Shown here: piece by piece, positions 7,146 to 15,374 of the stretch | Layout: each line of letters opens with the position of its first letter | Numbering within the stretch: the stretch's first letter is position 1 | Assembly (NCBI GenBank): GCA_934621605.1 | Contig: CAKTUZ010000016.1 | Coordinates: 5,261-69,260 of the forward strand | Length of the DNA: 64,000 bases | Reading direction: 5' to 3' | From: an uncultured bacterium | GTDB lineage: Bacteria; Vulcanimicrobiota; Xenobia; Xenobiales; Xenobiaceae | The notes under the pieces: generated by a model | Seen by the model: only the letters and a program-made list of their open reading frames with translations | What the model was told of the DNA's origin: nothing | The model's database searches: none | Position numbers and translations under genes: made by a program

Positions 7146-8822
7146 ATGTATAAAGAAATTTTAATATCTATCGATGATCGCGAGGGGAGAGCGGTCGTAC
7201 TTGAAGATGGACGCCCCATGGAAATCCTTATTGCTCGTGAAGAGCGTCAGGTGGGCAGCATTTTTAAAGGCAGAGTCTCCGACGTTCTGCCCGGCATGAA
7301 TGCTGCCTTTGTTGATATCGGCTTAGAACGCAATGCTTTTTTGTGTGCCAATGATGCTGTGGCCGGTCTGAATGAAGGTGAAAATGGCTTTACCAAGCCA
7401 ACCATTGCCGAAATTGTCCGCCCCAATCAAGAGACTTTAGTGCAAGTAGTTAAAGAAGCTATCGGTACTAAGGGAGCCCGTATTACTTCCTATATCACTT
7501 TACCTGGTCGATACTTGGTTTTATTCCCTTCGGCTCAGTATGTTGGCGTCTCTCGTCGCATTTCTACCGAAGAGGAACGTAATCGTTTGCGCCATATCGC
7601 CGATGAACTTCGTCCGGAAGGCATGGGCGTTGTAGTGCGCACCGCCGCCGAAGGTCATGATTGTGAAGAACTCAGGATGGATCTGGACTATCTGGTTAAG
7701 GTTTGGAATAAAGTTCAAAATAAAGCCAAGAGTTGTCACGCTCCGGCTTTGGTTCATCAAGAATTGGATTTAGTTGATAAAATTTTACGTGACCTTTTTA
7801 CCGAAGAAGTCGATCGTTTGGTTATTGACAATCGCCAAGAATATCTGAATATGCGTGAGCGTTTGGAACATACAGCTCCGGATCTTTTGGAAAAAGTACA
7901 CTTATATACCGATACTTATCCTCTGTTCGATATGTACAAGATTGAACAGGAGATTGATAATGCTCTCTCGCGTAGGGTTTGGCTTTCTTCCGGAGGCTAT
8001 CTGATTGTAGATCGCACTGAGGCTCTTTGGGTTATCGATGTTAATACCGGCAAATTTATCGGTAAGAATAATTTAGCAGAAACGATTTTGCGTACCAATT
8101 TGGAAGCTTGTAAAGAAATTTGCCGTCAGTTGCGTTTGCGCGATATGGCTGGCATTATTATTGTCGATTTTATCGATATGGATAGCTCTGAGGATCAGCG
8201 CAAAATTTTGGAAACTTTGGGTGACGAACTTAAGAAAGATCGTACTCGCACTCACTTGGTCAGTATGACAGAATTGGGTTTAGTGCAAATTACCCGCAAG
8301 CGAGAAGGTAAAGATTTAGACGGCATTATGCGTGACGTTTGTCCTGTTTGTCATGGACGCGGTAAAGTACTTTCTCCTAAGTCGGTAGCTTTGCGAGCTC
8401 GTCGTAATCTGTTGCGGGAAATGAGTGGAGCTGTTAAGCCGGAAGCGGCTGTAGTTACTTTATCCCCTGCGGCCGCCTATCAGTTTGTAGGCCCAAATGG
8501 TATCGAAGTTGAGCAAATTGCTAAAGAAACTGACTCTGTGATTGTGGTACAGGCCTCTGACAGCATTCACCCAGAACATTTTAATGTGACATGTGCGGAA
8601 AAAGCTGCTTCTTTAGATTTTACGCCTTTAACTTGTGGTCAGCAGGCCAGAGTGTTGCTTTTGGACGGTCATATCTCTGATAACAGTAATTCGGCTTTGG
8701 CTATAATTGACGGCTGTTTAGTGGAAGTTGCCAATGCTTCAGATCGTGTGGGTAAAGAAGTTGTTGTGCGTATAGTCAAGGCCGGGCTTTATATCAGTTA
8801 TGCCGAGATAGTTCATTTGTAA
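7146..8822 (+). CDS. rng: Ribonuclease E/G family endoribonuclease
   Basis: Single-strand-specific endoribonuclease for rRNA maturation and mRNA decay. An S1 domain lies near residues 35-130. The DNase I-like catalytic domain has its metal-binding aspartates in VIDVNTGKF (about 297) and IIIVDFIDMD (about 340-349), and the Zn-link cysteines are in CPVCHGRG (about 399). The 558 aa are longer than plain RNase G; the last 130 residues form a TRAM-like end (VEVANASDRVGKEVVVRIVKAGLYISYAEI). There is no long disordered scaffold as in E. coli RNase E. The start MYKEILISIDDREGRAVVLEDG fits the family. Whether to call it rng or rne cannot be decided from sequence. Confidence 0.93.
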   Translation: MYKEILISIDDREGRAVVLEDGRPMEILIAREERQVGSIFKGRVSDVLPGMNAAFVDIGLERNAFLCANDAVAGLNEGENGFTKPTIAEIVRPNQETLVQVVKEAIGTKGARITSYITLPGRYLVLFPSAQYVGVSRRISTEEERNRLRHIADELRPEGMGVVVRTAAEGHDCEELRMDLDYLVKVWNKVQNKAKSCHAPALVHQELDLVDKILRDLFTEEVDRLVIDNRQEYLNMRERLEHTAPDLLEKVHLYTDTYPLFDMYKIEQEIDNALSRRVWLSSGGYLIVDRTEALWVIDVNTGKFIGKNNLAETILRTNLEACKEICRQLRLRDMAGIIIVDFIDMDSSEDQRKILETLGDELKKDRTRTHLVSMTELGLVQITRKREGKDLDGIMRDVCPVCHGRGKVLSPKSVALRARRNLLREMSGAVKPEAAVVTLSPAAAYQFVGPNGIEVEQIAKETDSVIVVQASDSIHPEHFNVTCAEKAASLDFTPLTCGQQARVLLLDGHISDNSNSALAIIDGCLVEVANASDRVGKEVVVRIVKAGLYISYAEIVHL

Positions 8823-8871
8823 GTATTGTTTGAACTGATTCTAAGCGAAGCAGGAAGCGAGGAAGGCTATA

Positions 8872-9402
8872 TTGGTACTTGGACTAAAATTGAGAAAATT
8901 GAAGGGGTTGCTGGCTTGCAAAGGGATAGTCCTTCTGGCGTTGGTTGTTCCTATCCTATGTTTGGCTGCAGCTTGTTCGGCGCCAGAAGTGCCTATCAAT
9001 CAGAAGACCGATGAAAAGTTTGTGCCCCCTCCCGATATAAGTCGCCGTCCTTTTGCGATAGCCAGCGAATTTCTCGACAATGTCAAGGCTAGAAAGTATA
9101 AAGAGGCCTATGCTTCTTTGGGTGTAGATGCCAAAATGAGGGTAAATCTCAAAGGCTTTGAAGAAGGTTTAGAGCGCTATTTCTCTATGGCTTCCACTAA
9201 GAGCGTCTATGTAACTAGAGTAGTGGTTGATGAGCGTGTTTCCGGAAATTCAGCTATTATAAAGGTTGCCGATACCAAATATCCTGATGCTCCGCCTTGG
9301 ATTTGGGAATTTGAAAATACCAGAGCTGGTTGGAAGATTCGCTCTTTGGATTTACCTCCGCTTTTTATCTATAAAGCTAAAAAGGCACGTCAACTTAACT
9401 GA
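8872..9402 (+). CDS. Putative lipoprotein of unknown function
   Basis: 176-aa product with a basic N-terminus, a hydrophobic segment (about residues 17-34) and the lipobox LAAAC, so it is probably lipid-anchored. The mature part has a Pro-rich spacer, then a compact alpha+beta segment: a helix around SEFLDNVKARKYKEAYASL, then VVDERVSGNSAIIKVADTK and WEFENTRAGWKIRSLDLP. This resembles the NTF2-like DUF4878-type folds in which a secretion helix precedes a beta sheet; no firm family. TTG start at 8872 with GAGGAAGG upstream. It probably shares a transcript with RNase E/G, 49 bp upstream. Confidence 0.75.
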   Translation: MVLGLKLRKLKGLLACKGIVLLALVVPILCLAAACSAPEVPINQKTDEKFVPPPDISRRPFAIASEFLDNVKARKYKEAYASLGVDAKMRVNLKGFEEGLERYFSMASTKSVYVTRVVVDERVSGNSAIIKVADTKYPDAPPWIWEFENTRAGWKIRSLDLPPLFIYKAKKARQLN

Positions 9403-9432
9403 GCTGTTGTGCTCGTAAGGGGCGCATAAGTT

Positions 9433-9494
9433 AAGAACCTGCTCTCTGGAGTCCAAGTTGATAAGGATTGACAGGAGGCAGGTTCTTTCTTTTT
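9433..9494 (+). terminator. Rho-independent terminator after the lipoprotein gene
   Basis: A 10-bp stem (9433-9442 with 9478-9487), a long 35-base loop and a TCTTTTT run. It ends the RNase E/G-lipoprotein transcript, before the convergent tatA gene. Confidence 0.75.
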
Positions 9495-9525
9495 CGTGCA
9501 ACCAGTTTTGCAATTCAGATTGCAC

Positions 9526-9816
9526 CTATTTGGGTTCGGAATTTAATGTGGCGGACTCAGAGGAAACTGAACAATCTGAGGTCTGCTGAAGCTGAGAGGC
9601 CGACGCTTGAGGTTCAGCAGGGACAATTCGGCTGCCGGACTGAGAGGAATGGAGCTGAAGATCTTCAAGGCTAGCCGCGCTGTTATAAGCCCTTTTCAGA
9701 GATCCTAAGGCTTCGCCCAAAGCACGACCTATTTCTGGAAGCTTTTGCGGGCCGAAAAGTAGCAACGCCGCTGCTGCCAAAAATATAAGTTCCCCTGGGC
9801 CTAAATTAAATGGCAT
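9526..9816 (-). CDS. tatA: Twin-arginine translocase subunit TatA/TatB
   Basis: Pore or adaptor subunit for export of folded proteins across the inner membrane. The short N-terminus, transmembrane helix (about residues 6-22), FGPQKLPEIGRALGEALGSLK hinge/amphipathic helix and disordered Ser/Gln-rich tail are classic. The FGP motif is typical of TatA. I chose the ATG at 9816 (preceded by GAGGT) because the family begins just before the membrane helix; an upstream TTG at 9861 would add 15 unlikely residues. tatC is not in the window. Confidence 0.92.
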   Translation of the reverse strand: MPFNLGPGELIFLAAAALLLFGPQKLPEIGRALGEALGSLKRAYNSAASLEDLQLHSSQSGSRIVPAEPQASASQLQQTSDCSVSSESATLNSEPK

Positions 9817-9891
9817 AACTGTCTTATATACCTCGCTAATCGGCGGTGTTTGCTTTGGCAATCTGGCCGATTTTTTTAGTCAAATACACTA

Positions 9892-10107
9892 TTAGCGCAG
9901 TTTTATTTTGCTTAATGCGGATGAAGCTTGAGAAGTCAGAGCTTGAACTCGCTCTATCTGTGAGAGCGTACCTATTGGAACCGAGGATTCCAGTTCTTCT
10001 TCACTCAAGTTCTGTAAAAAATCGACTATGCCATCGAGTTTTTCTAAAGCTTCTTCAAGATATGACTGAGCAGATTGTAAATCTACCGACAAATGTTTTT
10101 TATCCAA
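9892..10107 (-). CDS. Small helical protein, unknown function
   Basis: 71-aa, very helix-prone product with heptad-like spacing (YLEEALEKLDGIVDFLQNL, then IERVQALTSQASSAL). No signal peptide or membrane helix. TTG start at 10107 with AAGGAG upstream. It precedes tatA by about 75 bp on the same strand and may be co-transcribed. I do not recognise the family. Confidence 0.65.
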   Translation of the reverse strand: MDKKHLSVDLQSAQSYLEEALEKLDGIVDFLQNLSEEELESSVPIGTLSQIERVQALTSQASSALSKIKLR

Positions 10108-10258
10108 GCTCTTCTCCTTAATTGGTGGTCGAGTAGGAAAAAAGCGCTCCCTAATTGAACGTTTTGTGGATGTTTCTCTTTAGATTTTGACTTCCTGCCG
10201 AGAAAAGGGGGCATTTTTTGGAGGCGGCAGTTGGGGGAGTACTTTAAGGAGTTTATTT

Positions 10259-11686
10259 ATGGCCGATTCTTTATCTGTCGGTCAGCGAGTGGAGCTGACT
10301 ATCAATGACTTTGCAGTGGGCGGAGAAGCTGTGGGAAGGGTGGGCAATTTTGTGCTTTTTATTCCCGGCGCCTCTCCTGGAGATAAAGTGGAAGCTCAAA
10401 TTACCGAGCTTAAAAAGAATTACGGCCGAGCCCGCATTCACAGAATTATTGTTCCCTCCATGCGTCGCATTCAGCCGCGCTGCCCAGTTTATAGCGAATG
10501 TGGTGGGTGTCATTTACAGCATGTAAATTACGACTCCCAGTTAGAATTTAAAACAAAAATGGTGCAAGATGCTCTGCACCATATTGCCGGTCTTGATGGT
10601 GTAAAAGTGCGTCCCTGTAAAAGGATGACTCGTCCTTGGAACTATCGCTCCAAAACACAAATGGTAGTGGGGGCTAAGCCGTATCTTTTGCGTGTCGATC
10701 AAAAAGAAGAAGAGGACGTGCCGCGTTTTCATCCCTACGTCGGCTATTATGCCAAAGGTACCCATTCGATTGTTAGGGTAGACAATTGTTCTATTCAGCA
10801 TGAAGTAAATAACGAGTTGATGACTGCTTGTCGCGAAGCCATTGAGCGTTTGCAATGGCCTGTTTATAACAATGAAGACGGTAGTGGTGCTGTGCGCTAT
10901 TTGGTTGCCCGTCACGGCTATTATTCTAATCAGACCTTGTTAGTGGTTGTATCCAGTCAGCCTCGTTTGCCTAAAGTCAGAGAATTTGTGGATATTGTAC
11001 GTAAGCGTGTGCGCTCGCTCTGCGGGGTAGTGCTTAATTTAAATCCACATCGCACCAATGTTATTTTGGGTACTCGCAATTCCGTTTTGTGGGGTAGTGA
11101 TCATATTGTCGAAGAGGTGGCAGGCTTAAAGTTTAATATTTCTGCCAATTCTTTTTTCCAAGTTAATATTGAAGGTTTGGAGACGATCTACTCTCAGTTG
11201 GATCGGTTCCTGCAAATTCAGCCTCGCGATATTATTTTGGATGCTTACTGTGGTGTGGGATCTTTGGCCTTATATATGGCTCGTCGGGCTAAGCGCGTTT
11301 TTGGTATCGACGAATGTCAAGAAGCTATTGAAGATGCTGTTGTTAATTCCGACCTTAATGGTTTGACCAATACTACTTTTATGGATGGTACGGTCGAGAA
11401 AGTTTTGCCCGGATTGTGTAGTAAAGGCTCTCCGTTGCAGCGTCGCACCAGTTTTAGTGCTGCAGTGTTGGATCCACCCCGCAAGGGTTGTGACCCTGTG
11501 GTATTAGAGACTATTGCCAAGATGCGCATTCCGCGTATGGTTTATGTTTCTTGTAATCCTTCTACCTTAGCCCGTGATTTGGGAATACTGACTGAAAAAG
11601 GTTATGCCGTTGTAGAGGTACAGCCTATAGATATGTTCCCTCAGACTTATCATGTTGAGTGCGTAGCTCACATTATTCGGAAATAG
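10259..11686 (+). CDS. rlmD: 23S rRNA (uracil-5-)-methyltransferase, RlmD/RumA type
   Basis: SAM-dependent methyltransferase making 5-methyluridine in rRNA or tRNA. TRAM domain at residues 4-62; a 4Fe-4S cluster motif CPVYSECGGCHLQH (Cys75, 81, 84); then the Rossmann methyltransferase domain with DAYCGVGSLALYMA and the catalytic YVSCNPSTLARDL (Cys about 433). At 475 aa the length is normal. The ATG at 10259 follows TAAGGAG. The TrmA/RlmC/RlmD subfamilies cannot be separated safely by eye. Its stop codon is one base from the next start, so the ClpC-like AAA+ gene is translationally coupled to it. Confidence 0.93.
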   Translation: MADSLSVGQRVELTINDFAVGGEAVGRVGNFVLFIPGASPGDKVEAQITELKKNYGRARIHRIIVPSMRRIQPRCPVYSECGGCHLQHVNYDSQLEFKTKMVQDALHHIAGLDGVKVRPCKRMTRPWNYRSKTQMVVGAKPYLLRVDQKEEEDVPRFHPYVGYYAKGTHSIVRVDNCSIQHEVNNELMTACREAIERLQWPVYNNEDGSGAVRYLVARHGYYSNQTLLVVVSSQPRLPKVREFVDIVRKRVRSLCGVVLNLNPHRTNVILGTRNSVLWGSDHIVEEVAGLKFNISANSFFQVNIEGLETIYSQLDRFLQIQPRDIILDAYCGVGSLALYMARRAKRVFGIDECQEAIEDAVVNSDLNGLTNTTFMDGTVEKVLPGLCSKGSPLQRRTSFSAAVLDPPRKGCDPVVLETIAKMRIPRMVYVSCNPSTLARDLGILTEKGYAVVEVQPIDMFPQTYHVECVAHIIRK

Positions 11687-11687
11687 T

Positions 11688-14600
11688 ATGGCCATAAATA
11701 ACAGCGAAGCTACAGAACGGGTTATTGCCAGAGCTAATCAGCTTTCTCGTTCTTGGAAACACTATTACTTAGGTATTGAGCACTTTTTTGTTGCTGCTTG
11801 CCAGTTGGATCGTTCCTTGGCTGAGGCTTTGGAAGATGTAGGCGTCTCTCTCTCCGAACTTGAAGAGGGAATTTTAGAATTTGTACCTTCTTCAGACGAC
11901 GAGCCTATGTGGGATATTTCGGAAAAATTGCCCGAAACGCCGCGTTATTCTCGTCTCATGAAAACGATGGTGCCGGAAGAGGCGGAATCGGAGCAAGCTC
12001 TCAGAGTTGAACCAAAGCATGTCGTTACCGCGATTTTACGCGAAGGGCGCAGCGTACCTTGTCGCTTTTTGATTTCGCGTGATGTGGATCTTTTGGCTTT
12101 GCGTGATTCTATACGCGGCGTTCGCCGTCCCGAAGCTCCCAAATCTTCCGGTGGAGGCGGAGGCTTTTTCAGTCGCAGTGGTGGCGATAAAAATATGACT
12201 GCTGACGGGCGCAAATTTGCCCGTGAACACAAGCAGCTTTTGGAATACGGTCGCGATTTAACCGAGTTAGCTCGTCAGAAGAAGATGGATCCGGTTATCG
12301 GTCGTAATGATGAAGTACGCCGCGTTTTGGAAATTTTAACACGCAAAACCAAGTCGAATCCTGTATTGGTTGGTGAGGCCGGTGTGGGCAAAACTTCCGT
12401 AGCTTACGGTTTAGCTCAGCGTTTGGCCGATGGTACTGTGCCTGATGTGTTAAAAGATCATCATTTGGTTGAATTGAGCTTGAGTGCGCTCGTAGCTGGT
12501 ACTGGCCACCGCGGCGAATTTGAAAAACGTTTACAGCAGGTTATTGAGGAAGTTAGCAAAGATAGATCGATTATTTTGTTTATCGATGAGATCCATCAAA
12601 TTGTCGGTGCCGGTGGCAGCGGCGGTATGGATGCTGGTAATATTCTCAAACCGGCTTTGGCTCGTGGTGATTTGGCTGTTATGGGAGCCACCACTATTGA
12701 CGAATATCGCCGCCATATTGAAGCTGATCCGGCTTTGGAGCGTCGTTTCCAGCAAGTGTTTGTCAGCGAGCCTTCCGAAGAAGATGCTTTGGAAATTTTG
12801 AAAGGTTTGCGGGGAAGATACGAGCAACACCATCATGTGCAATTTACCGACGAAGCCTTGTTGGCCGCTGTAAAATTGTCGGTAAGGTTCTTACCAGATC
12901 GTAATTTGCCCGACAAAGCAATAGACTTAATCGATGAAGCGGCGGCCCGAATCAAAACTCGTGGCAATTGTCAGCAGCAAGGAATGCAGGAAGTCACTGA
13001 AGAGGTTATTGCCGAAGTGGTGGCCGATTGGACAGGTGTGCCAGTTTCCCGCATAGCCAACGAAGAAGAGGCTCGCTTGCTAGATATGGAAAACCTGCTG
13101 CGGGGACGTGTAGTTGGACAAGATCATGCTGTGGCTGCGGTGGCCAGTACTATACGTGTGGTGCGTGTTGGTTTCTCTTCGCCCACCAGACCTAGTGGCG
13201 TTTTCCTTTTCCTGGGGCCCAGTGGTGTCGGTAAAACCGAGCTGGCCAAAACTTTAGCCGAATTTCTCTTCGGTTCGGAGCGCGACATGATTCGCTTGGA
13301 CATGTCGGAATTTCATGACAAACATTCTATTGCTCGCTTGATAGGTGCTCCTCCCGGATACGTTGGTTATGAAGGTGAAGGCCAGCTGACTAAAGCTGTG
13401 CGCACCAAGCCGTTTTGTGTTATTTTGCTTGATGAAGTTGAGAAGGCTCATCCCGATGTCTTCGACTTATTCTTGCAAGTTTTTGATGACGGCCGTTTAA
13501 CCGACGCACGAGGTCGCACGGTTAACTTTACCAATTCTATTATTATCATGACCTCCAATTTGGGCTCGCGCAAAGCTTTAGATATGGCTTCAGCTCAGGT
13601 GGCTGCAGCTGGCGCGGCTTTGGAAAAGGCTACCGGCGATGAGGAAATGGGCGCTTTGGCCAAGATGGAAAATCCTTTGGCCAATATTTTGCCTACCGAT
13701 AGAGGCTATGTCGGTCAATTGGACGATATGCCCGAAGTTTATCAGGCCGCTTTGCGCGGTCATTTCCGTTTGGAGTTCCTGAATCGTATCGATGAAATTA
13801 TCGTTTTTAAAACTCTCAAACGCGAAGATTTGCAAGGCATAGTCGATATCAATTTGTCCAAATGCATTAAGCGTATTCGCGAGAGTCGCCAGGTGGATTT
13901 GCATGTTACCAAGGCTGTTATCAATTTCTTGCTTGATAAGGGTTATCACCCCGAATACGGTGCTCGTCCTTTGAATAGAGCTATCGATACTTGGCTGACT
14001 AGACCTTTTGCCGAATATGTTTTGCGCCATAAAGTTCCGCCGAATACGGTTATTTGGGCCGATATGGACGAAAATGAAGAAAAAGTTAATTTTGCTTTAG
14101 ACAACCGTGCTTTGGGTGATACTTTCGGTGGTGGAAGTTCGGCTTCTGCTTCAGAATCGAGCGATAGGAGAGGGGCGGAGGCTCAGCCTTCTTCGTATGC
14201 TGAACCGCAGAGGGGCTATCCTCAACAACAGGGTGGTTATTCCCAACAGCAAGGCGGCTATTCTCAACAACAGGGTGGTTATCCCCAACAGCAAGGCGGC
14301 TATCCTCAGCAACAGGGTGGTTATCCCCAACAGCAAGGCGGCTATCCTCAGCAACAGGGTGGTTATCCCCAACAGCAAGGCGGCTATCCTCAGCAACAGG
14401 GTAGTTATCCTCAACAGCAGGGCGGCTATCCTCAGCAACAGAGTGGTTATCCCCAACAGCAAGGCGGCTACCCTCAGCAACAGGGTAGTTATCCTCAACA
14501 GCAAGGCAGCTACCCTCAGCAACAGGGCAGTTATCCTCAACAGAGTAGGCCGCAAGCAGCTTACCCCGGGTCTAATTCAAGCAAGTATGGTGAAGATCGT

Positions 14601-14993
14601 CAGTCTCAGCCATCTCATGGTCAAATCCCTGAAGGTATGCCTTCAGGCTATAGCTCTGGGGGCATTCGGCAACCTGCAGCCGGGCTCCAGAACGTTTCGG
14701 CCGGAGTTGCCGGACTGCGTCCTCCTGCGTCCGGTCAGAGACCTGGGCCGGGAGCTCCTCGTCCGCAGGTGCCTCCTGCCGGAGTTCGTCCTGCTCCAGT
14801 AGCGCCGCATTCTCAAGCTCCGCTTGCTGCTTCCGGATCTATGGGCAATTGGCAGCAAGGCAGCTACAGTGGTGGTGTTCCAGCTGCTCCTCAGGGCGTC
14901 GTGCCGCGTCCGCCTCAGCCTGGTTCTCCCGGCCCTTTCAGCCGTCGACTGGAGCCAAGTGACGATAATAACGAAAGGGGCAATTGGCAATAA
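11688..14993 (+). CDS. clpC: ClpC/ClpA-type AAA+ unfoldase with Sup35-like repeat tail
   Basis: Double-ring AAA+ protein unfoldase. Clp N-domain about residues 1-145; Gly-rich linker 148-165; first AAA+ domain with Walker A GEAGVGKTS (about 229-237) and Walker B LFIDEIHQ (about 296); second with GPSGVGKTE (about 511) and LLDEVEKAHPD (about 578), plus sensor 2 GARPLNRAI. The inter-domain linker is short, without ClpB's M-domain or ClpC's UVR segment, and no clear IGF/L ClpP-docking loop is visible. After about residue 815 comes a 285-residue low-complexity tail, beginning with sixteen YPQQQGG-type repeats and continuing Pro/Gly/Gln/Ser-rich. The tail is absent from normal family members. Translationally coupled to rlmD, with an FHA gene right behind. 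Confidence 0.9.
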   Translation: MAINNSEATERVIARANQLSRSWKHYYLGIEHFFVAACQLDRSLAEALEDVGVSLSELEEGILEFVPSSDDEPMWDISEKLPETPRYSRLMKTMVPEEAESEQALRVEPKHVVTAILREGRSVPCRFLISRDVDLLALRDSIRGVRRPEAPKSSGGGGGFFSRSGGDKNMTADGRKFAREHKQLLEYGRDLTELARQKKMDPVIGRNDEVRRVLEILTRKTKSNPVLVGEAGVGKTSVAYGLAQRLADGTVPDVLKDHHLVELSLSALVAGTGHRGEFEKRLQQVIEEVSKDRSIILFIDEIHQIVGAGGSGGMDAGNILKPALARGDLAVMGATTIDEYRRHIEADPALERRFQQVFVSEPSEEDALEILKGLRGRYEQHHHVQFTDEALLAAVKLSVRFLPDRNLPDKAIDLIDEAAARIKTRGNCQQQGMQEVTEEVIAEVVADWTGVPVSRIANEEEARLLDMENLLRGRVVGQDHAVAAVASTIRVVRVGFSSPTRPSGVFLFLGPSGVGKTELAKTLAEFLFGSERDMIRLDMSEFHDKHSIARLIGAPPGYVGYEGEGQLTKAVRTKPFCVILLDEVEKAHPDVFDLFLQVFDDGRLTDARGRTVNFTNSIIIMTSNLGSRKALDMASAQVAAAGAALEKATGDEEMGALAKMENPLANILPTDRGYVGQLDDMPEVYQAALRGHFRLEFLNRIDEIIVFKTLKREDLQGIVDINLSKCIKRIRESRQVDLHVTKAVINFLLDKGYHPEYGARPLNRAIDTWLTRPFAEYVLRHKVPPNTVIWADMDENEEKVNFALDNRALGDTFGGGSSASASESSDRRGAEAQPSSYAEPQRGYPQQQGGYSQQQGGYSQQQGGYPQQQGGYPQQQGGYPQQQGGYPQQQGGYPQQQGGYPQQQGSYPQQQGGYPQQQSGYPQQQGGYPQQQGSYPQQQGSYPQQQGSYPQQSRPQAAYPGSNSSKYGEDRQSQPSHGQIPEGMPSGYSSGGIRQPAAGLQNVSAGVAGLRPPASGQRPGPGAPRPQVPPAGVRPAPVAPHSQAPLAASGSMGNWQQGSYSGGVPAAPQGVVPRPPQPGSPGPFSRRLEPSDDNNERGNWQ
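14217..14546 (+). repeat. Tandem 21-bp coding repeat (7-residue Y-P-Q-Q-Q-G-G units) in the AAA+ tail
   Basis: Fifteen full 21-bp units and a sixteenth partial one, all in frame. Consensus Tyr-Pro/Ser-Gln-Gln-Gln-Gly-Gly/Ser. Neighbouring units alternate in codon choice (CAACAACAGGGT against CAACAGCAAGGC), giving a 42-bp higher-order period, a sign of recent duplication by slippage or unequal exchange. Antisense and +1 open frames over this stretch are artefacts of the periodicity. Confidence 0.95.
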
Positions 14994-14995
14994 GT

Positions 14996-15283
14996 ATGAG
15001 AATAATGCTTGAAGTACTGGGGGGGCCGTTGGATGGATACGTTTTTCAGTTTAACAAACGGGTACAAATTGGCCGCGAAGGTGACGTGGCCTTGAGCGTC
15101 GACCGTTTCGTTAGTCGTCATCATGCTGTTTTAGAACCGACTGCTGGGGGAGTAATTCTTGAAGACAAAGGTTCTACTAACGGAACTTTTGTTAATGGAG
15201 AGCGGCTTTACGGCAGTGTTGCTTTGAAAAACGGTCAAGAATTTATTATTGGCAGAACTTGGCTTCATATCAGTTGGAGTTAA
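14996..15283 (+). CDS. Single-domain FHA protein
   Basis: 95-aa stand-alone forkhead-associated domain, a reader of phosphothreonine peptides. The signature is complete: IGREGD (about residues 23-28), SRHHAVL (about 39-45), and GSTNGTFVNG (about 60-69) with the conserved Ser/Arg/His and Asn for phosphopeptide contacts. It starts at an ATG two bases past the clpC stop codon, so it is coupled to the AAA+ gene; an ATG at 15005 is an alternative. A Hanks-type kinase lies 1 kb away, a natural partner. The specific ligand is unknown. Confidence 0.9.
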   Translation: MRIMLEVLGGPLDGYVFQFNKRVQIGREGDVALSVDRFVSRHHAVLEPTAGGVILEDKGSTNGTFVNGERLYGSVALKNGQEFIIGRTWLHISWS

Positions 15284-15374
15284 GCAACTTGACAGAGGGC
15301 TTCTGTTTAGCTTGTCTAACTATCGCCGGTTAAGGGTTAATTTTGTTTATGTCGCTGAAGGATAATTAAGATAA

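Noticed and set aside
14217..14546. Regular short repeats, CRISPR-like at first sight
   Set aside because: Units are contiguous and in frame with no spacers; they encode a protein repeat.
14107..14802. Long open frames on the plus (+1 frame) and minus strands over the repeat tail, Ala/Leu/Ile-rich
   Set aside because: They arise from the 21-bp periodicity of the coding repeat; the AAA+ frame is continuous and has the family domains.
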